DNA of 22,437 nucleotides from an uncultured bacterium (GTDB lineage Bacteria; Bacillota; Clostridia; Oscillospirales; Acutalibacteraceae): NCBI GenBank assembly GCA_905215855.1, contig CAJMRT010000034.1:1-22437 (forward strand), in the 5' to 3' direction. Shown here piece by piece: positions 6,918-14,198 of the stretch. Position 1 is the first letter of the stretch; every line of letters starts with the position of its first letter. Position numbers and translations under genes: made by a program. The notes under the pieces were generated by a model. The model did no database searches. It had not been told where the DNA came from and saw only the letters and a list, made by a program, of their open reading frames with translations.

Positions 6918-6990
6918 CAAACTATTTTCTCAAATAGACTGCGGTGGCACACCGCTATCATTCATTTTCAATTTTAAATTTGAAAATATT

Positions 6991-7055
6991 GCTCGGGAAA
7001 CAGAGCGTAAAAACGCACAAACTGTCTGCACGAACAGGGTTCAGCAGCACGCTGA
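6991..7055 (+). repeat. Dispersed repeat, copy C
   Basis: Contains GCTCGGGAAA, then CACAAACTGTCTGCACGAAC, then a diverged GC end (CAGCAGCACGCTG). ATTTTCA-like sequence precedes it at 6961-6975. It ends exactly at the stop codon (7056-7058) of the small minus-strand gene. Confidence 0.65.
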
Positions 7056-7274
7056 TTATTCTTCCTCGGCAAGCTCATCGGCTGAAACTTCTGCCTGCGG
7101 TTCTTCATTTGCAACCTCTTCAGGCTCTTTTTCGGAAACGATATCGTCAATTTCCTCAATAAGCTTCTGTTCTGCACATCTGTGCTTTTTTAAAGCGAGA
7201 AGTGCTGCCACGGCAGCCGCAAGTGCAGAAACTGCACCGATAATTGTGTAGAATAATTTTTTGTTTTTATCCAT
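7056..7274 (-). CDS. Small membrane protein with acidic tail, 72 aa
   Basis: Begins MDKNKKLFYTIIGAV; one transmembrane helix (about residues 8-28, rich in Ala and Leu), then a short basic stretch (LKKHRCAEQK) and a strongly acidic tail ending in DELAEEE. This is a single-pass membrane protein with a cytoplasmic or exported charged tail; no family is recognised. I chose the ATG at 7274 because AGAGGTG precedes it by 6-7 bases; an ATG six codons earlier has no Shine-Dalgarno. Promoter at 7339-7367. It lies downstream of the 5'-nucleotidase on the same strand but with its own promoter. Confidence 0.7.
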   Translation of the reverse strand: MDKNKKLFYTIIGAVSALAAAVAALLALKKHRCAEQKLIEEIDDIVSEKEPEEVANEEPQAEVSADELAEEE

Positions 7275-7338
7275 TTCTGGCACCTCTTTCATAATTGATA
7301 TAATGTAGCGAAAAAGCCATATTTTTTTGTCTGATTCT

Positions 7339-7367
7339 ATTTTATATCTTTTTTACAAATTTTGCAA
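7339..7367 (-). promoter_or_regulatory. Promoter of the small membrane protein gene
   Basis: Minus strand TTGCAA (7362-7367), 17-base spacer, TAAAAT (7339-7344), about 65 bases upstream of the start. Confidence 0.5.
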
Positions 7368-7407
7368 TAGGCAACTGATAATCTTTGCACAAATGGCTGT
7401 CAGTGTG

Positions 7408-9261
7408 TTATATTCTCTTTTTACGCTCTGCAAGGGCAAAAATCACTCCGCCCGAAATTACAACAAGCATCATAACAGCCGTTGCTGTCACTCCTGTCTG
7501 AACACTGCCGTTTTTATCAGGCTGTGAAGGAGTGCTGTCCGATGTTGCGGCACCGCCAGTTGCCGAAGTCGGATTTACAGAGGTTGTACCGACAGTTGCA
7601 GGCTCACCAGTCGGAGCAGTCTGAACAGTCTGTTCCTGAGTAGCAGTCGTTTCTTCCGACGGTGACGATTTCTCAACAAGATTTGCATTTGCGGCAGCCT
7701 TTTCAAAATCGCCCTTGCCGATATAATCACGCAGAATTTGTTCGCAGGTGGTATATTCTTTCACGGTCGTGAGCGACGCAACATCGCCGTAATCGGAACT
7801 GTCAAACGCATAGTTATTTGAAACCACTCTGTAAGTTTTTAAAGTGTCAATTGCCTTTCCTCCGATTTTTACATCTGACACTCTGCCGCCGTACGGCTTT
7901 GAATAGTCATATACCGCACTTAAACCGCTGAACTGCATTACAGAACCGCTGTTATCCGGCCAGCTGTACTGATACTGGTCTTCCCCGTCCTTTATCGCCT
8001 GCTTTTGAAGGTCATAAACTGCATTGTTTTTCTTCATAAGATCAACTGAAAATTCAAGAATATCAATAATCTGCTGACCTGTAAGCTCCTTTTCAACAAG
8101 CACATTGCCGTAGGGTGAAATTGAAATCAAATCGGAATATGTCACATTACCCTTTGGAATACCCCCACGGATTCCGCCTGCATTCTCCATTGCAACATCA
8201 GCACCCGTAAAGTCAAGATAAGCGGCTGTTACAATTCTGCCTATCTCCTGCTCGCTTGTTCTCAGCTCTTCCCAGCTGTAAGCGTACTCCCTGCTGCTCT
8301 CGCCGATTACTTCTCTGAGTACGCTCTGTTCACGCTTTTCAATCGCAGAAATATCGGACGCAATCTTTTCATCGGACATTCCCTGAGTATCGGCAGACGA
8401 ATATGTTTTTTCGACTGCATCGGTAACGCCCTTTTCATTGGAATATGTCAGAGTAAGCACACCTACATTTTTGAAAAAGCAGTTTGCCTCAACAAGCTTT
8501 ACGCTCTTGCCGTCACTGTCAGTACAGTATTTGTCAATGAGAATGTGCTGATGACCTGCGATTACCGCATCAATGCCCGATGTTTCGGCAATGAATTTTT
8601 CGGGGTTTGCATTATGAGTCAGCGCAAGTATAATATCACAATTCTCGTCATCTCTGAGAAAATTCGCGTACGCTGTCGCTGTTTCGGCTGAATTTTCAAA
8701 GCGAACATTTTCAACATTCTTTGCCGATGTTGATGTGTAAAAATCTTCGTCAATAACGCCGAAAACTCCGACTCTTACCTTTGTGCCGTCATCAGCAGTA
8801 ACATTCTTTATATAAAAGTTGTTGTCAAAATATCTGTTGCCGTTTGCGTCTGCCACATTTGAGGCAAGTATGGTAAAAGAGCTTTCTCTGTCAAGCTCTC
8901 TCAGCCTGTCGGCACTGTATGACCAATCGTGATTGCCGGGTGTCATTGCGTCATAACCTACAGCGTCCATAAGCTCAGCAATGCTTTTTCCCTCTTCAAC
9001 GGTGGCAAATGACTGTCCGTGAAAGGTGTCGCCTGCATCAAGTATCAAATCGGCATTTTCCTTGTCCGCAATGGTCTTGACTGCGTCAAAACCGATTTGA
9101 CCGCCCGATGTGGACTTGTAGTAGCCGTGAATATCGTTTGTGTGAACGATATGAATTTCCGTTGATTTTTCTTCGGCAGATACAGCACACACCGAAATGC
9201 CCGAAAGCATTATGGCGCTAAGCAAAACACAACCGAATTTTTTTATGCTTTCTGATTTCAT
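7408..9261 (-). CDS. Secreted bifunctional metallophosphatase / 5'-nucleotidase
   Basis: A 617-residue exported enzyme that dephosphorylates extracellular nucleotides (UshA/YfkN-type family). The signal peptide ends AVSA at residue 29. The metallophosphatase domain carries the metal ligands NDIHGYY, DAGDTFHGQ, PGNHDWS, LTHNAN and AGHQH; the 5_nucleotid_C domain follows from about residue 320 (NAGGIRGGI, SPYGNVLVEKELTG, SNNYAFDSSDYGD). A Thr/Ser/Pro-rich spacer precedes NGSVQTG, a hydrophobic helix and ERKKRI, which has the layout of a sortase sorting signal with a non-canonical motif. ATG start with AAGGAG 6-7 bases upstream; promoter at 9328-9356. Likely role: phosphate or nucleoside salvage at the cell surface. 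Confidence 0.92.
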   Translation of the reverse strand: MKSESIKKFGCVLLSAIMLSGISVCAVSAEEKSTEIHIVHTNDIHGYYKSTSGGQIGFDAVKTIADKENADLILDAGDTFHGQSFATVEEGKSIAELMDAVGYDAMTPGNHDWSYSADRLRELDRESSFTILASNVADANGNRYFDNNFYIKNVTADDGTKVRVGVFGVIDEDFYTSTSAKNVENVRFENSAETATAYANFLRDDENCDIILALTHNANPEKFIAETSGIDAVIAGHQHILIDKYCTDSDGKSVKLVEANCFFKNVGVLTLTYSNEKGVTDAVEKTYSSADTQGMSDEKIASDISAIEKREQSVLREVIGESSREYAYSWEELRTSEQEIGRIVTAAYLDFTGADVAMENAGGIRGGIPKGNVTYSDLISISPYGNVLVEKELTGQQIIDILEFSVDLMKKNNAVYDLQKQAIKDGEDQYQYSWPDNSGSVMQFSGLSAVYDYSKPYGGRVSDVKIGGKAIDTLKTYRVVSNNYAFDSSDYGDVASLTTVKEYTTCEQILRDYIGKGDFEKAAANANLVEKSSPSEETTATQEQTVQTAPTGEPATVGTTSVNPTSATGGAATSDSTPSQPDKNGSVQTGVTATAVMMLVVISGGVIFALAERKKRI

Positions 9262-9327
9262 TACTTTACTCCTTTCAAATTAAAAATATGTAGTAATTGT
9301 TTGTAAAATCAATGCTTTGTTGGGTGA

Positions 9328-9356
9328 ATTGTACCATATTCAGCGCAATTTTTCAA
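9328..9356 (-). promoter_or_regulatory. Promoter of the 5'-nucleotidase gene
   Basis: Minus strand TTGAAA (9351-9356), 17-base spacer, TACAAT (9328-9333). Confidence 0.6.
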
Positions 9357-9428
9357 TAGTTTTATATTGGATACGGCGGAAAGCTGTTTTATTATTGCAA
9401 AATTCTGCTTTATCTGCTATTATTTTAA

Positions 9429-9545
9429 GATGTTGATAACCCAAAAGTTACGCTGAGATTTCTCAACAAGGACGGCTCAAAAATCTTTGAATACACCTTT
9501 GATTCATCAATTTTGGCTGAAGAAGAAACTACAAAAGCAGAATAA
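9429..9545 (+). pseudogene. Orphan 3' end of a protein gene
   Basis: A 38-codon stretch of protein-like sequence (VTLRFLNKDGSKIFEYTFD, then SSILAEEETTKAE) ends at TAA 9543-9545. It has no start codon of its own with a ribosome binding site, and an in-frame TAA sits directly upstream at 9426-9428. It looks like the C-terminus of a lost gene, possibly a surface or lipoprotein tail given the Glu/Thr-rich end. A terminator follows at 9566. Between 9357 and 9428 I see nothing else. Confidence 0.5.
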
Positions 9546-9559
9546 CAAATAAAAATCAA

Positions 9560-9598
9560 AACAAAAACGGCAGTACCAAAAAAATCGGTACTGCCGTT
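9560..9598 (-). terminator. Terminator of the pfl operon
   Basis: Perfect 12-bp arms AACGGCAGTACC and GGTACTGCCGTT (9566-9577 and 9587-9598) with a 9-base loop; on the minus strand a TTTTTG tract follows. It lies 20 bases after the pflA stop and may also end transcription of the plus-strand gene remnant. Confidence 0.8.
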
Positions 9599-9617
9599 CC
9601 TTATATTATAAACAAAA

Positions 9618-10373
9618 TTATTCTCTTGTTTTTTCGCCGTTAAGAATCATTTCCGCATTCTTAACACGCTCTTTTGTCGGGGGCTCAATGCCCTCGAGAG
9701 GATAGTCATAGCCGAGTGCTTTCCACTTGTACACACCGAGGGTGTGGTAAGGAAGAACCTCAACACGCTCAACATTCTTGAGTGAATGGATAAAGTCAGC
9801 GAGTCTGTAAAGATACTCGTCCTTATCATTTCTTTCAGGCACAAGAACATGTCTTATCCAAACAGGCTTGCCCATATTGGAAAGCTGTCTTGCCATTTCA
9901 AGAATATTGGTGTTTGGCTGTCCTGTAAGGATTTTGTGCTGTTCGTTGTCGATATGCTTTATATCAAGCAACAGCAAATCCGTATATTCCATTAGCTCTT
10001 TCCACTTTGAATAGTACGGCTCTTCTGTTGTAAACGGATTGGCGCTTGTGTCAATACAGGTATTGATACCTTTCTTCTTCGCCTTTTTAAACAAATCGAG
10101 CATAAAGTCAATCTGCAAAAGAGGCTCACCGCCGCTTACTGTGATACCGCCCTTATTTTTCCAATAGGGGCGGTATGCAAGAGCTTTATCAAGCAGCTCG
10201 TCAGCGGTGTACTGCACGGTGTTTTCATCGTGCTTCCAAGTGTCGGGATTGTGGCAGAACTGGCAACGCATTGCACATCCGCTCACAAAAATTACGAATC
10301 GAACACCCGGACCGTCAACAGAGCCAAAAGTTTCTATTGAGTGGATATAGCCTTTAACAGTGCTATCCGACAT
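9618..10373 (-). CDS. pflA: Pyruvate formate-lyase-activating enzyme (radical SAM)
   Basis: A 251-residue radical SAM enzyme that makes the glycyl radical on PflB from S-adenosylmethionine under anaerobic conditions. The cluster motif CAMRCQFC (CxxxCxxC, cysteines near residues 30, 34 and 37) is followed by HNPDTW as in PflA proteins. Other signatures: GGITVSGGEPLLQ, the SAM-binding region, DLLLLDIKH and WIRHVLVPE. The length matches the family. Its ATG overlaps the pflB stop by one base (TAATG), so translation is coupled to pflB. The operon ends at the terminator 9560-9598. Confidence 0.96.
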   Translation of the reverse strand: MSDSTVKGYIHSIETFGSVDGPGVRFVIFVSGCAMRCQFCHNPDTWKHDENTVQYTADELLDKALAYRPYWKNKGGITVSGGEPLLQIDFMLDLFKKAKKKGINTCIDTSANPFTTEEPYYSKWKELMEYTDLLLLDIKHIDNEQHKILTGQPNTNILEMARQLSNMGKPVWIRHVLVPERNDKDEYLYRLADFIHSLKNVERVEVLPYHTLGVYKWKALGYDYPLEGIEPPTKERVKNAEMILNGEKTRE

Positions 10374-12610
10374 TACATTCTGTCGTGGCAGGTTCTGGCA
10401 ATAACATCCAGCTGCTGCTCTCTTGTAAGGTCGATGAACTTAACAGCATAACCCGATACACGGATTGTGAAGTTAGCGTACTCTTCCTTCTCAGGATGCT
10501 CCATAGCGTCAATGAGCTTTTCTGTACCGAATACATTTACATTGAGGTGGTGTGCGCCCTGATCAAAGTAGCCGTCCATAACATTTACGAGGTTGTCAAC
10601 ACGCTCGTCATCGTTGTGTCCGAGAGCACCCGGGTTGATTGTCTGAGTATTTGAAATACCGTCAAGTGCATACTCATAAGGAAGCTTAGCAACAGAGTTA
10701 AGTGAAGCAAGAAGACCGCTCTTCTCTGCACCGTAACTTGGGTTAGCACCAGGTGAAAGTGGCTCGCCTGCTTTTCTGCCGTCAGGAAGTGAACCTGTAG
10801 CCTTACCGTATACAACATTTGATGTGATTGTAAGGATAGAAGTTGTAGGCTCTGAATCTCTGTATGTGTGGCAATACTTAAGCTTAGCCATAAATGTCTT
10901 AAGAAGATCAACGGCAATCTTATCTGCTCTCTCGTCATTGTTACCGTATCTTGGGAAGTCGCCCTCTGTTTCAAAGTCAACAGCGATGCCGTCCTCGTCA
11001 CGGATAACCTTAACCTTAGCGTACTTAATAGCGCTGAGTGAGTCAACAACATGTGAGAAGCCTGCAATACCTGTTGCAAATGTTCTTCTTACATCTGTAT
11101 CAATAAGAGCCATTTCTGCTGCCTCATAGTAGTACTTATCGTGCATATAGTGAATCATATTAAGTGTGCCTACATAGAGGTGAGCAAGCCAATCCATCAT
11201 TGTGTCATACTTCTTGACAACTTCGTCATAATCAAGGTACTCTGATGTGATAGGTGTATATTCAGGACCAACCTGCATCTTTGTCTTTTCATCAACACCG
11301 CCGTTGATAGCGTAGAGAAGGCACTTAGCAAGGTTAGCTCTTGCGCCGAAGAACTGGATTTCCTTACCTGTCTGTGTTGCGGATACGCAGCAGCAGATTG
11401 AGTAATCATCGCCCCATACAGGACGCATTACATCATCGTTCTCGTACTGAATTGAGCTTGTTGCAACTGAAATATAAGCAGCATACTTCTTGAAGTTCTC
11501 AGGAAGTCTTGAAGAATAAAGAACTGTGAGGTTTGGCTCAGGTGAAGGTCCCATATTCTCAAGTGTGTGGAGGAAACGGTAGTCGTTTTTTGTAACCATT
11601 GAACGGCCGTCCATACCAAGACCTGCAACTTCGAGTGTAGCCCATACAGGGTCGCCCGAGAAGAGCTGGTTGTAAGACTCAATTCTTGCAAACTTAACCA
11701 TACGGCACTTCATAACAAAGTGGTCAACAAGTTCCTGAGCCTGTGATTCTGTAAGTGTACCGTTCTCAAGGTCACGCTCGATATAGATGTCGAGGAATGT
11801 TGATACACGGCCAACGCTCATTGCAGCGCCGTTCTGAGTCTTGATGGCAGCAAGGTAGCCGAAGTAGAGCCACTGAACTGCTTCTGCGGCATTCTTAGCA
11901 GGCTGTGAAATATCAAAGCCGTAAGAAAGTGCCATTTCCTTCATATCGTTAAGAGCACGAATCTGATCAGCGATTTCTTCACGAAGCTGGAAGTCGCCTC
12001 TTCTCATGCCCTGACGGTTTGTTTCTGCAAAGTCCTCTTTCTTGCCTTCGATAAGACGGTCAATACCGTAAAGAGCAACTCTTCTGTAGTCACCGACGAT
12101 TCTGCCTCTGCCGTATGTGTCAGGAAGACCTGTAAGAATCTTGTTGTGACGAGCAAGCTTCATCTCGGGAGTGTAGATATCGAATACACCCTGGTTGTGA
12201 GTCTTGTGATATTTTGTAAAGATTTCGTGGAGTTTTGGGCTTGGAGTGTAGCCATACATCTGGCATGACTGCTCAGCCATTTTAATACCGCCGTAAGGCA
12301 TAAATGCACGCTTGAGAGGCTTGTCTGTCTGAAGACCTACAACCTTTTCAAGGTCTTTATCAAGATATGCAGCGCCGTAAGCTGTGATGCCGCTTACAAC
12401 CTCAGTTTCCATATCAAGAACGCCGCCCTTGGCTCTTTCTTCCTTCTGGAGTTCCTTAAGCTCGCCCCAAAGCTTGTCTGTTGCTTCTGTAGGACCTTCA
12501 AGGAAAGACTGGTCGCCGTCATAAGGTGTGTAGTTTCTCTGAATGAAGTCTCTGACATCAATGTCGGACTCCCATTTGCCACCTGCAAAATTTGTCCATT
12601 CTTCTCTCAT
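10373..12610 (-). CDS. pflB: Formate C-acetyltransferase (pyruvate formate-lyase)
   Basis: A 745-residue glycyl radical enzyme that converts pyruvate and CoA to acetyl-CoA and formate in anaerobic fermentation. The active-site cysteines lie in SICCCVSATQ near residues 404-406 (one more Cys than the usual CC pair), followed by IQFFGARANLAK. The glycyl radical loop is RVSGYAVKF near residue 718. The chosen start (MREEWTNFAGG) has GGAGG 10 bases upstream; a longer frame back to a TTG at 12664 has no such site. It overlaps pflA by one base. The 165-nt leader from the promoter at 12783 contains a terminator-like structure, so expression may be attenuated. Confidence 0.97.
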   Translation of the reverse strand: MREEWTNFAGGKWESDIDVRDFIQRNYTPYDGDQSFLEGPTEATDKLWGELKELQKEERAKGGVLDMETEVVSGITAYGAAYLDKDLEKVVGLQTDKPLKRAFMPYGGIKMAEQSCQMYGYTPSPKLHEIFTKYHKTHNQGVFDIYTPEMKLARHNKILTGLPDTYGRGRIVGDYRRVALYGIDRLIEGKKEDFAETNRQGMRRGDFQLREEIADQIRALNDMKEMALSYGFDISQPAKNAAEAVQWLYFGYLAAIKTQNGAAMSVGRVSTFLDIYIERDLENGTLTESQAQELVDHFVMKCRMVKFARIESYNQLFSGDPVWATLEVAGLGMDGRSMVTKNDYRFLHTLENMGPSPEPNLTVLYSSRLPENFKKYAAYISVATSSIQYENDDVMRPVWGDDYSICCCVSATQTGKEIQFFGARANLAKCLLYAINGGVDEKTKMQVGPEYTPITSEYLDYDEVVKKYDTMMDWLAHLYVGTLNMIHYMHDKYYYEAAEMALIDTDVRRTFATGIAGFSHVVDSLSAIKYAKVKVIRDEDGIAVDFETEGDFPRYGNNDERADKIAVDLLKTFMAKLKYCHTYRDSEPTTSILTITSNVVYGKATGSLPDGRKAGEPLSPGANPSYGAEKSGLLASLNSVAKLPYEYALDGISNTQTINPGALGHNDDERVDNLVNVMDGYFDQGAHHLNVNVFGTEKLIDAMEHPEKEEYANFTIRVSGYAVKFIDLTREQQLDVIARTCHDRM

Positions 12611-12647
12611 TACTGTAAAACCTCCGATAATGATAATTAATACTGAA

Positions 12648-12666
12648 TTTTGTATATGACACAAAA
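12648..12666 (-). promoter_or_regulatory. Near-palindrome in the pfl leader
   Basis: TTTTGTGTCATATACAAAA on the minus strand is an inverted repeat with one mismatch in 8-bp arms, overlapping the end of the leader's U-tract. It resembles in shape a Rex-type (NADH/NAD-sensing) operator, but it does not match the TTGTTAA consensus closely. Confidence 0.3.
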
Positions 12667-12708
12667 AAATGCCGACTCAATTCCAAGCAGACGCCCGGTA
12701 AGGTCAGC
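12663..12708 (-). promoter_or_regulatory. Terminator-like attenuator in the pflB leader
   Basis: On the minus strand GCTGAC (12703-12708) pairs with GTCGGC (12671-12676) and the inner CCGGGC (12693-12698) pairs with GCTTGG (12683-12688) around the loop GTCT, using G-U pairs in places. Seven T residues follow directly (12663-12669). It lies between the promoter and pflB, so it would stop transcription before the gene unless melted or bypassed. I could not match it to the ZTP (pfl) riboswitch or another known class. Confidence 0.5.
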
Positions 12709-12782
12709 TCCTTGAAAAAATCGTCATACATCCTTGTATTCTGTCATTTATTCACTTTTATAATCATATAACCAACACCATT

Positions 12783-12811
12783 AAAATAACACTTTTTAAG
12801 GGCATTGTCAA
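12783..12811 (-). promoter_or_regulatory. Promoter of the pflB-pflA operon
   Basis: Minus strand TTGACA (12806-12811), 17-base spacer, TATTTT (12783-12788). Transcription would start near 12775, leaving a leader of about 165 nt. Confidence 0.65.
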
Positions 12812-12876
12812 GCGTTTTAACCCACTTTTTACACCACTTTTTCGCGCTTAAAACACTATGGTGAATGAGTACAGTT

Positions 12877-13368
12877 TTAGGGGGTTAAAAACATTATTTT
12901 CAGCAGATTTTTTCCCGATTTTGTACGGAAAATTTTCTCATATGCCTGCTCTGCGGCACGGCGGCTTGAATTGTCCTCATAAAGGTTTACCAGAAAGTCG
13001 GCTTCAACCAAAATTCTGTATGGCAGAGAATCAATATTTTCATAGGTGTGGTGGTGTCCCACAAGGTAACAAACCTTGTCAATAAATGTTTTTTCGTAGC
13101 CGAGAGCAGCAAGCAACTTTTCAGCCTCACGGGGTCCTTCAAGTTCCTGATACTTTCCTGCAGACGAATTATACTTTTCTTCGCTGACCTTTATGCCGAT
13201 GTCGTGAACAATTGCCGAGATTTCAAGAAGCTCCTGTTCGTCGGCGGAGAGATTTTCGCTTTCGCCGATTGTCTTTGCAAATGAATAAACCTTGAGAAAA
13301 TGGTGAATTCTTTTCTTGTCACTTCCAAAATATTCAATCATAGCAGTTATAACTTTGTCAGTTTTCAT
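12877..13368 (-). CDS. HD-domain phosphohydrolase
   Basis: A 163-residue cytoplasmic protein of the HD superfamily. Metal-binding residues are visible as HHFLKVYSFA (His near residue 22), IVHDIG (the HD doublet near 55) and VGHHHTY (near 105). HD enzymes hydrolyse nucleotides, cyclic nucleotides or other phosphoesters; the substrate cannot be read from sequence. The start ATG at 13368 is set by AGGAG 8 bases upstream; a longer frame to 13449 runs through repeat copy D and was rejected. Repeat copy D lies immediately upstream of the ribosome binding site, so it is part of the 5' untranslated region or separates gene from promoter. Confidence 0.85.
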   Translation of the reverse strand: MKTDKVITAMIEYFGSDKKRIHHFLKVYSFAKTIGESENLSADEQELLEISAIVHDIGIKVSEEKYNSSAGKYQELEGPREAEKLLAALGYEKTFIDKVCYLVGHHHTYENIDSLPYRILVEADFLVNLYEDNSSRRAAEQAYEKIFRTKSGKNLLKIMFLTP

Positions 13369-13379
13369 ATTATCACTCC

Positions 13380-13452
13380 TTACGGCGAGCCGCCGTACCC
13401 TATTCGTGTAGACAGTTTTTTTGTTTGTGCAATTCTGTAGAGGTAGCATTGC
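13380..13452 (-). repeat. Dispersed repeat, copy D
   Basis: Minus-strand reading: GCAATGCTAC, then AACTGTCTACACGAATAGGG, then ACGGCGGCTCGCCGTAA. The GC-rich end forms a 6-bp hairpin (ACGGCG-AGC-CGCCGT on the plus strand). Unlike the other copies, it lies at the start side of a gene, touching the ribosome binding site of the HD gene. Confidence 0.7.
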
Positions 13453-13453
13453 G

Positions 13454-13483
13454 ACTATATTTCAGACGGGAGGATTCGCACAA
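13454..13483 (-). promoter_or_regulatory. Possible promoter of the HD gene
   Basis: Minus strand TTGTGC (13478-13483), 18-base spacer, TATAGT (13454-13459), upstream of repeat D. If used, the whole repeat is transcribed in the 5' leader. Confidence 0.3.
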
Positions 13484-13487
13484 ACAA

Positions 13488-14012
13488 TTACTTTTTCATA
13501 CTTCTTATATATGCAAAGGTTTTTTCTTCACCCTCATCTCTCAGCATAACCAATAATTTTTCAAGCAAAGCCTCGGTATTGGGGTGCATACGGTGTTTGC
13601 CTCGGATTCTGCAAAAATATGTAAACGGTGCGCCGTCCGTGTAATTTTTGCCGTTGTAGATTTTGCTTGCGGCAACTCGGTCACAGAACATTTCGATAAC
13701 ATATTTTACGGGCATTTCAACATTTTCAATCTGCTTTGACTTCGGGTTGTAATCGTTCCAGTACTCGTAATGGTGACGATTTCTGCCCTTGTGGTGCATC
13801 CAAGCCTGCGAATAGCCGTACAGCTCTCTTTCCTTTTCGTTGGGACTTCTCGTGCCCTGAAAATACCTTGCACCCGGAATGAACTCCGTGGGCGAATACT
13901 TTGACAAATCGTGTCTTAACCCCTGCCAGAGGATTCCTGCCCTTGCGCAGTTGGCAATTACCTTGTGCCTGTGTAGGGTTATTGTTCTGAAATGCTTAAT
14001 CGGATGTGCCAT
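13488..14012 (-). CDS. DUF5662 family protein
   Basis: A 174-residue soluble protein assigned to DUF5662 by its His-rich motifs: HFRTITLHRHKV, GLRHDLSKYSP near residue 35, AWMHHKGRNRHHYEYW near 70, and KHRMHPNTEALLEKLL near the C-terminus. The H...HD...H pattern suggests a metal-dependent hydrolase-like fold, but no activity is established for the family to my knowledge. The start ATG at 14012 follows GGTG by 7 bases; an alternative ATG four codons upstream is possible. It is divergent from the L,D-transpeptidase gene and has an unclear promoter in the 14025-14110 region. DUF5662 genes also occur in phages, but nothing phage-like is adjacent. Confidence 0.8.
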   Translation of the reverse strand: MAHPIKHFRTITLHRHKVIANCARAGILWQGLRHDLSKYSPTEFIPGARYFQGTRSPNEKERELYGYSQAWMHHKGRNRHHYEYWNDYNPKSKQIENVEMPVKYVIEMFCDRVAASKIYNGKNYTDGAPFTYFCRIRGKHRMHPNTEALLEKLLVMLRDEGEEKTFAYIRSMKK

Positions 14013-14110
14013 AATTATCACCATAAATTGTTTTAATCGTTAGTTTGAAAATTGCAAAAACATTTTCCGACTGACATTTTACCACATTTTTCGCCAATTT
14101 AAAATAGGAC

Positions 14111-14139
14111 TTGCAAGATTGCGTGAAAAAAGTTATAAT
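14111..14139 (+). promoter_or_regulatory. Promoter of the L,D-transpeptidase gene
   Basis: TTGCAA (14111-14116), 17-base spacer, TATAAT (14134-14139), about 60 bases upstream of the start codon. Confidence 0.7.
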
Positions 14140-14198
14140 AAGTAAAAGGTTAAAATTTTGTAACCATTTCTTGTAAAAAGCATAAGGATAGGTAATAT

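Noticed and set aside
12611..12780. ZTP (pfl motif) or THF riboswitch upstream of pflB
   Set aside because: The conserved cores I know for these classes are not visible, although a terminator-like stem is; recorded as an unassigned attenuator instead.
13488..14012. Prophage origin for the DUF5662 gene
   Set aside because: Members occur in phages, but no capsid, integrase or other phage gene lies nearby and base composition is like its neighbours.
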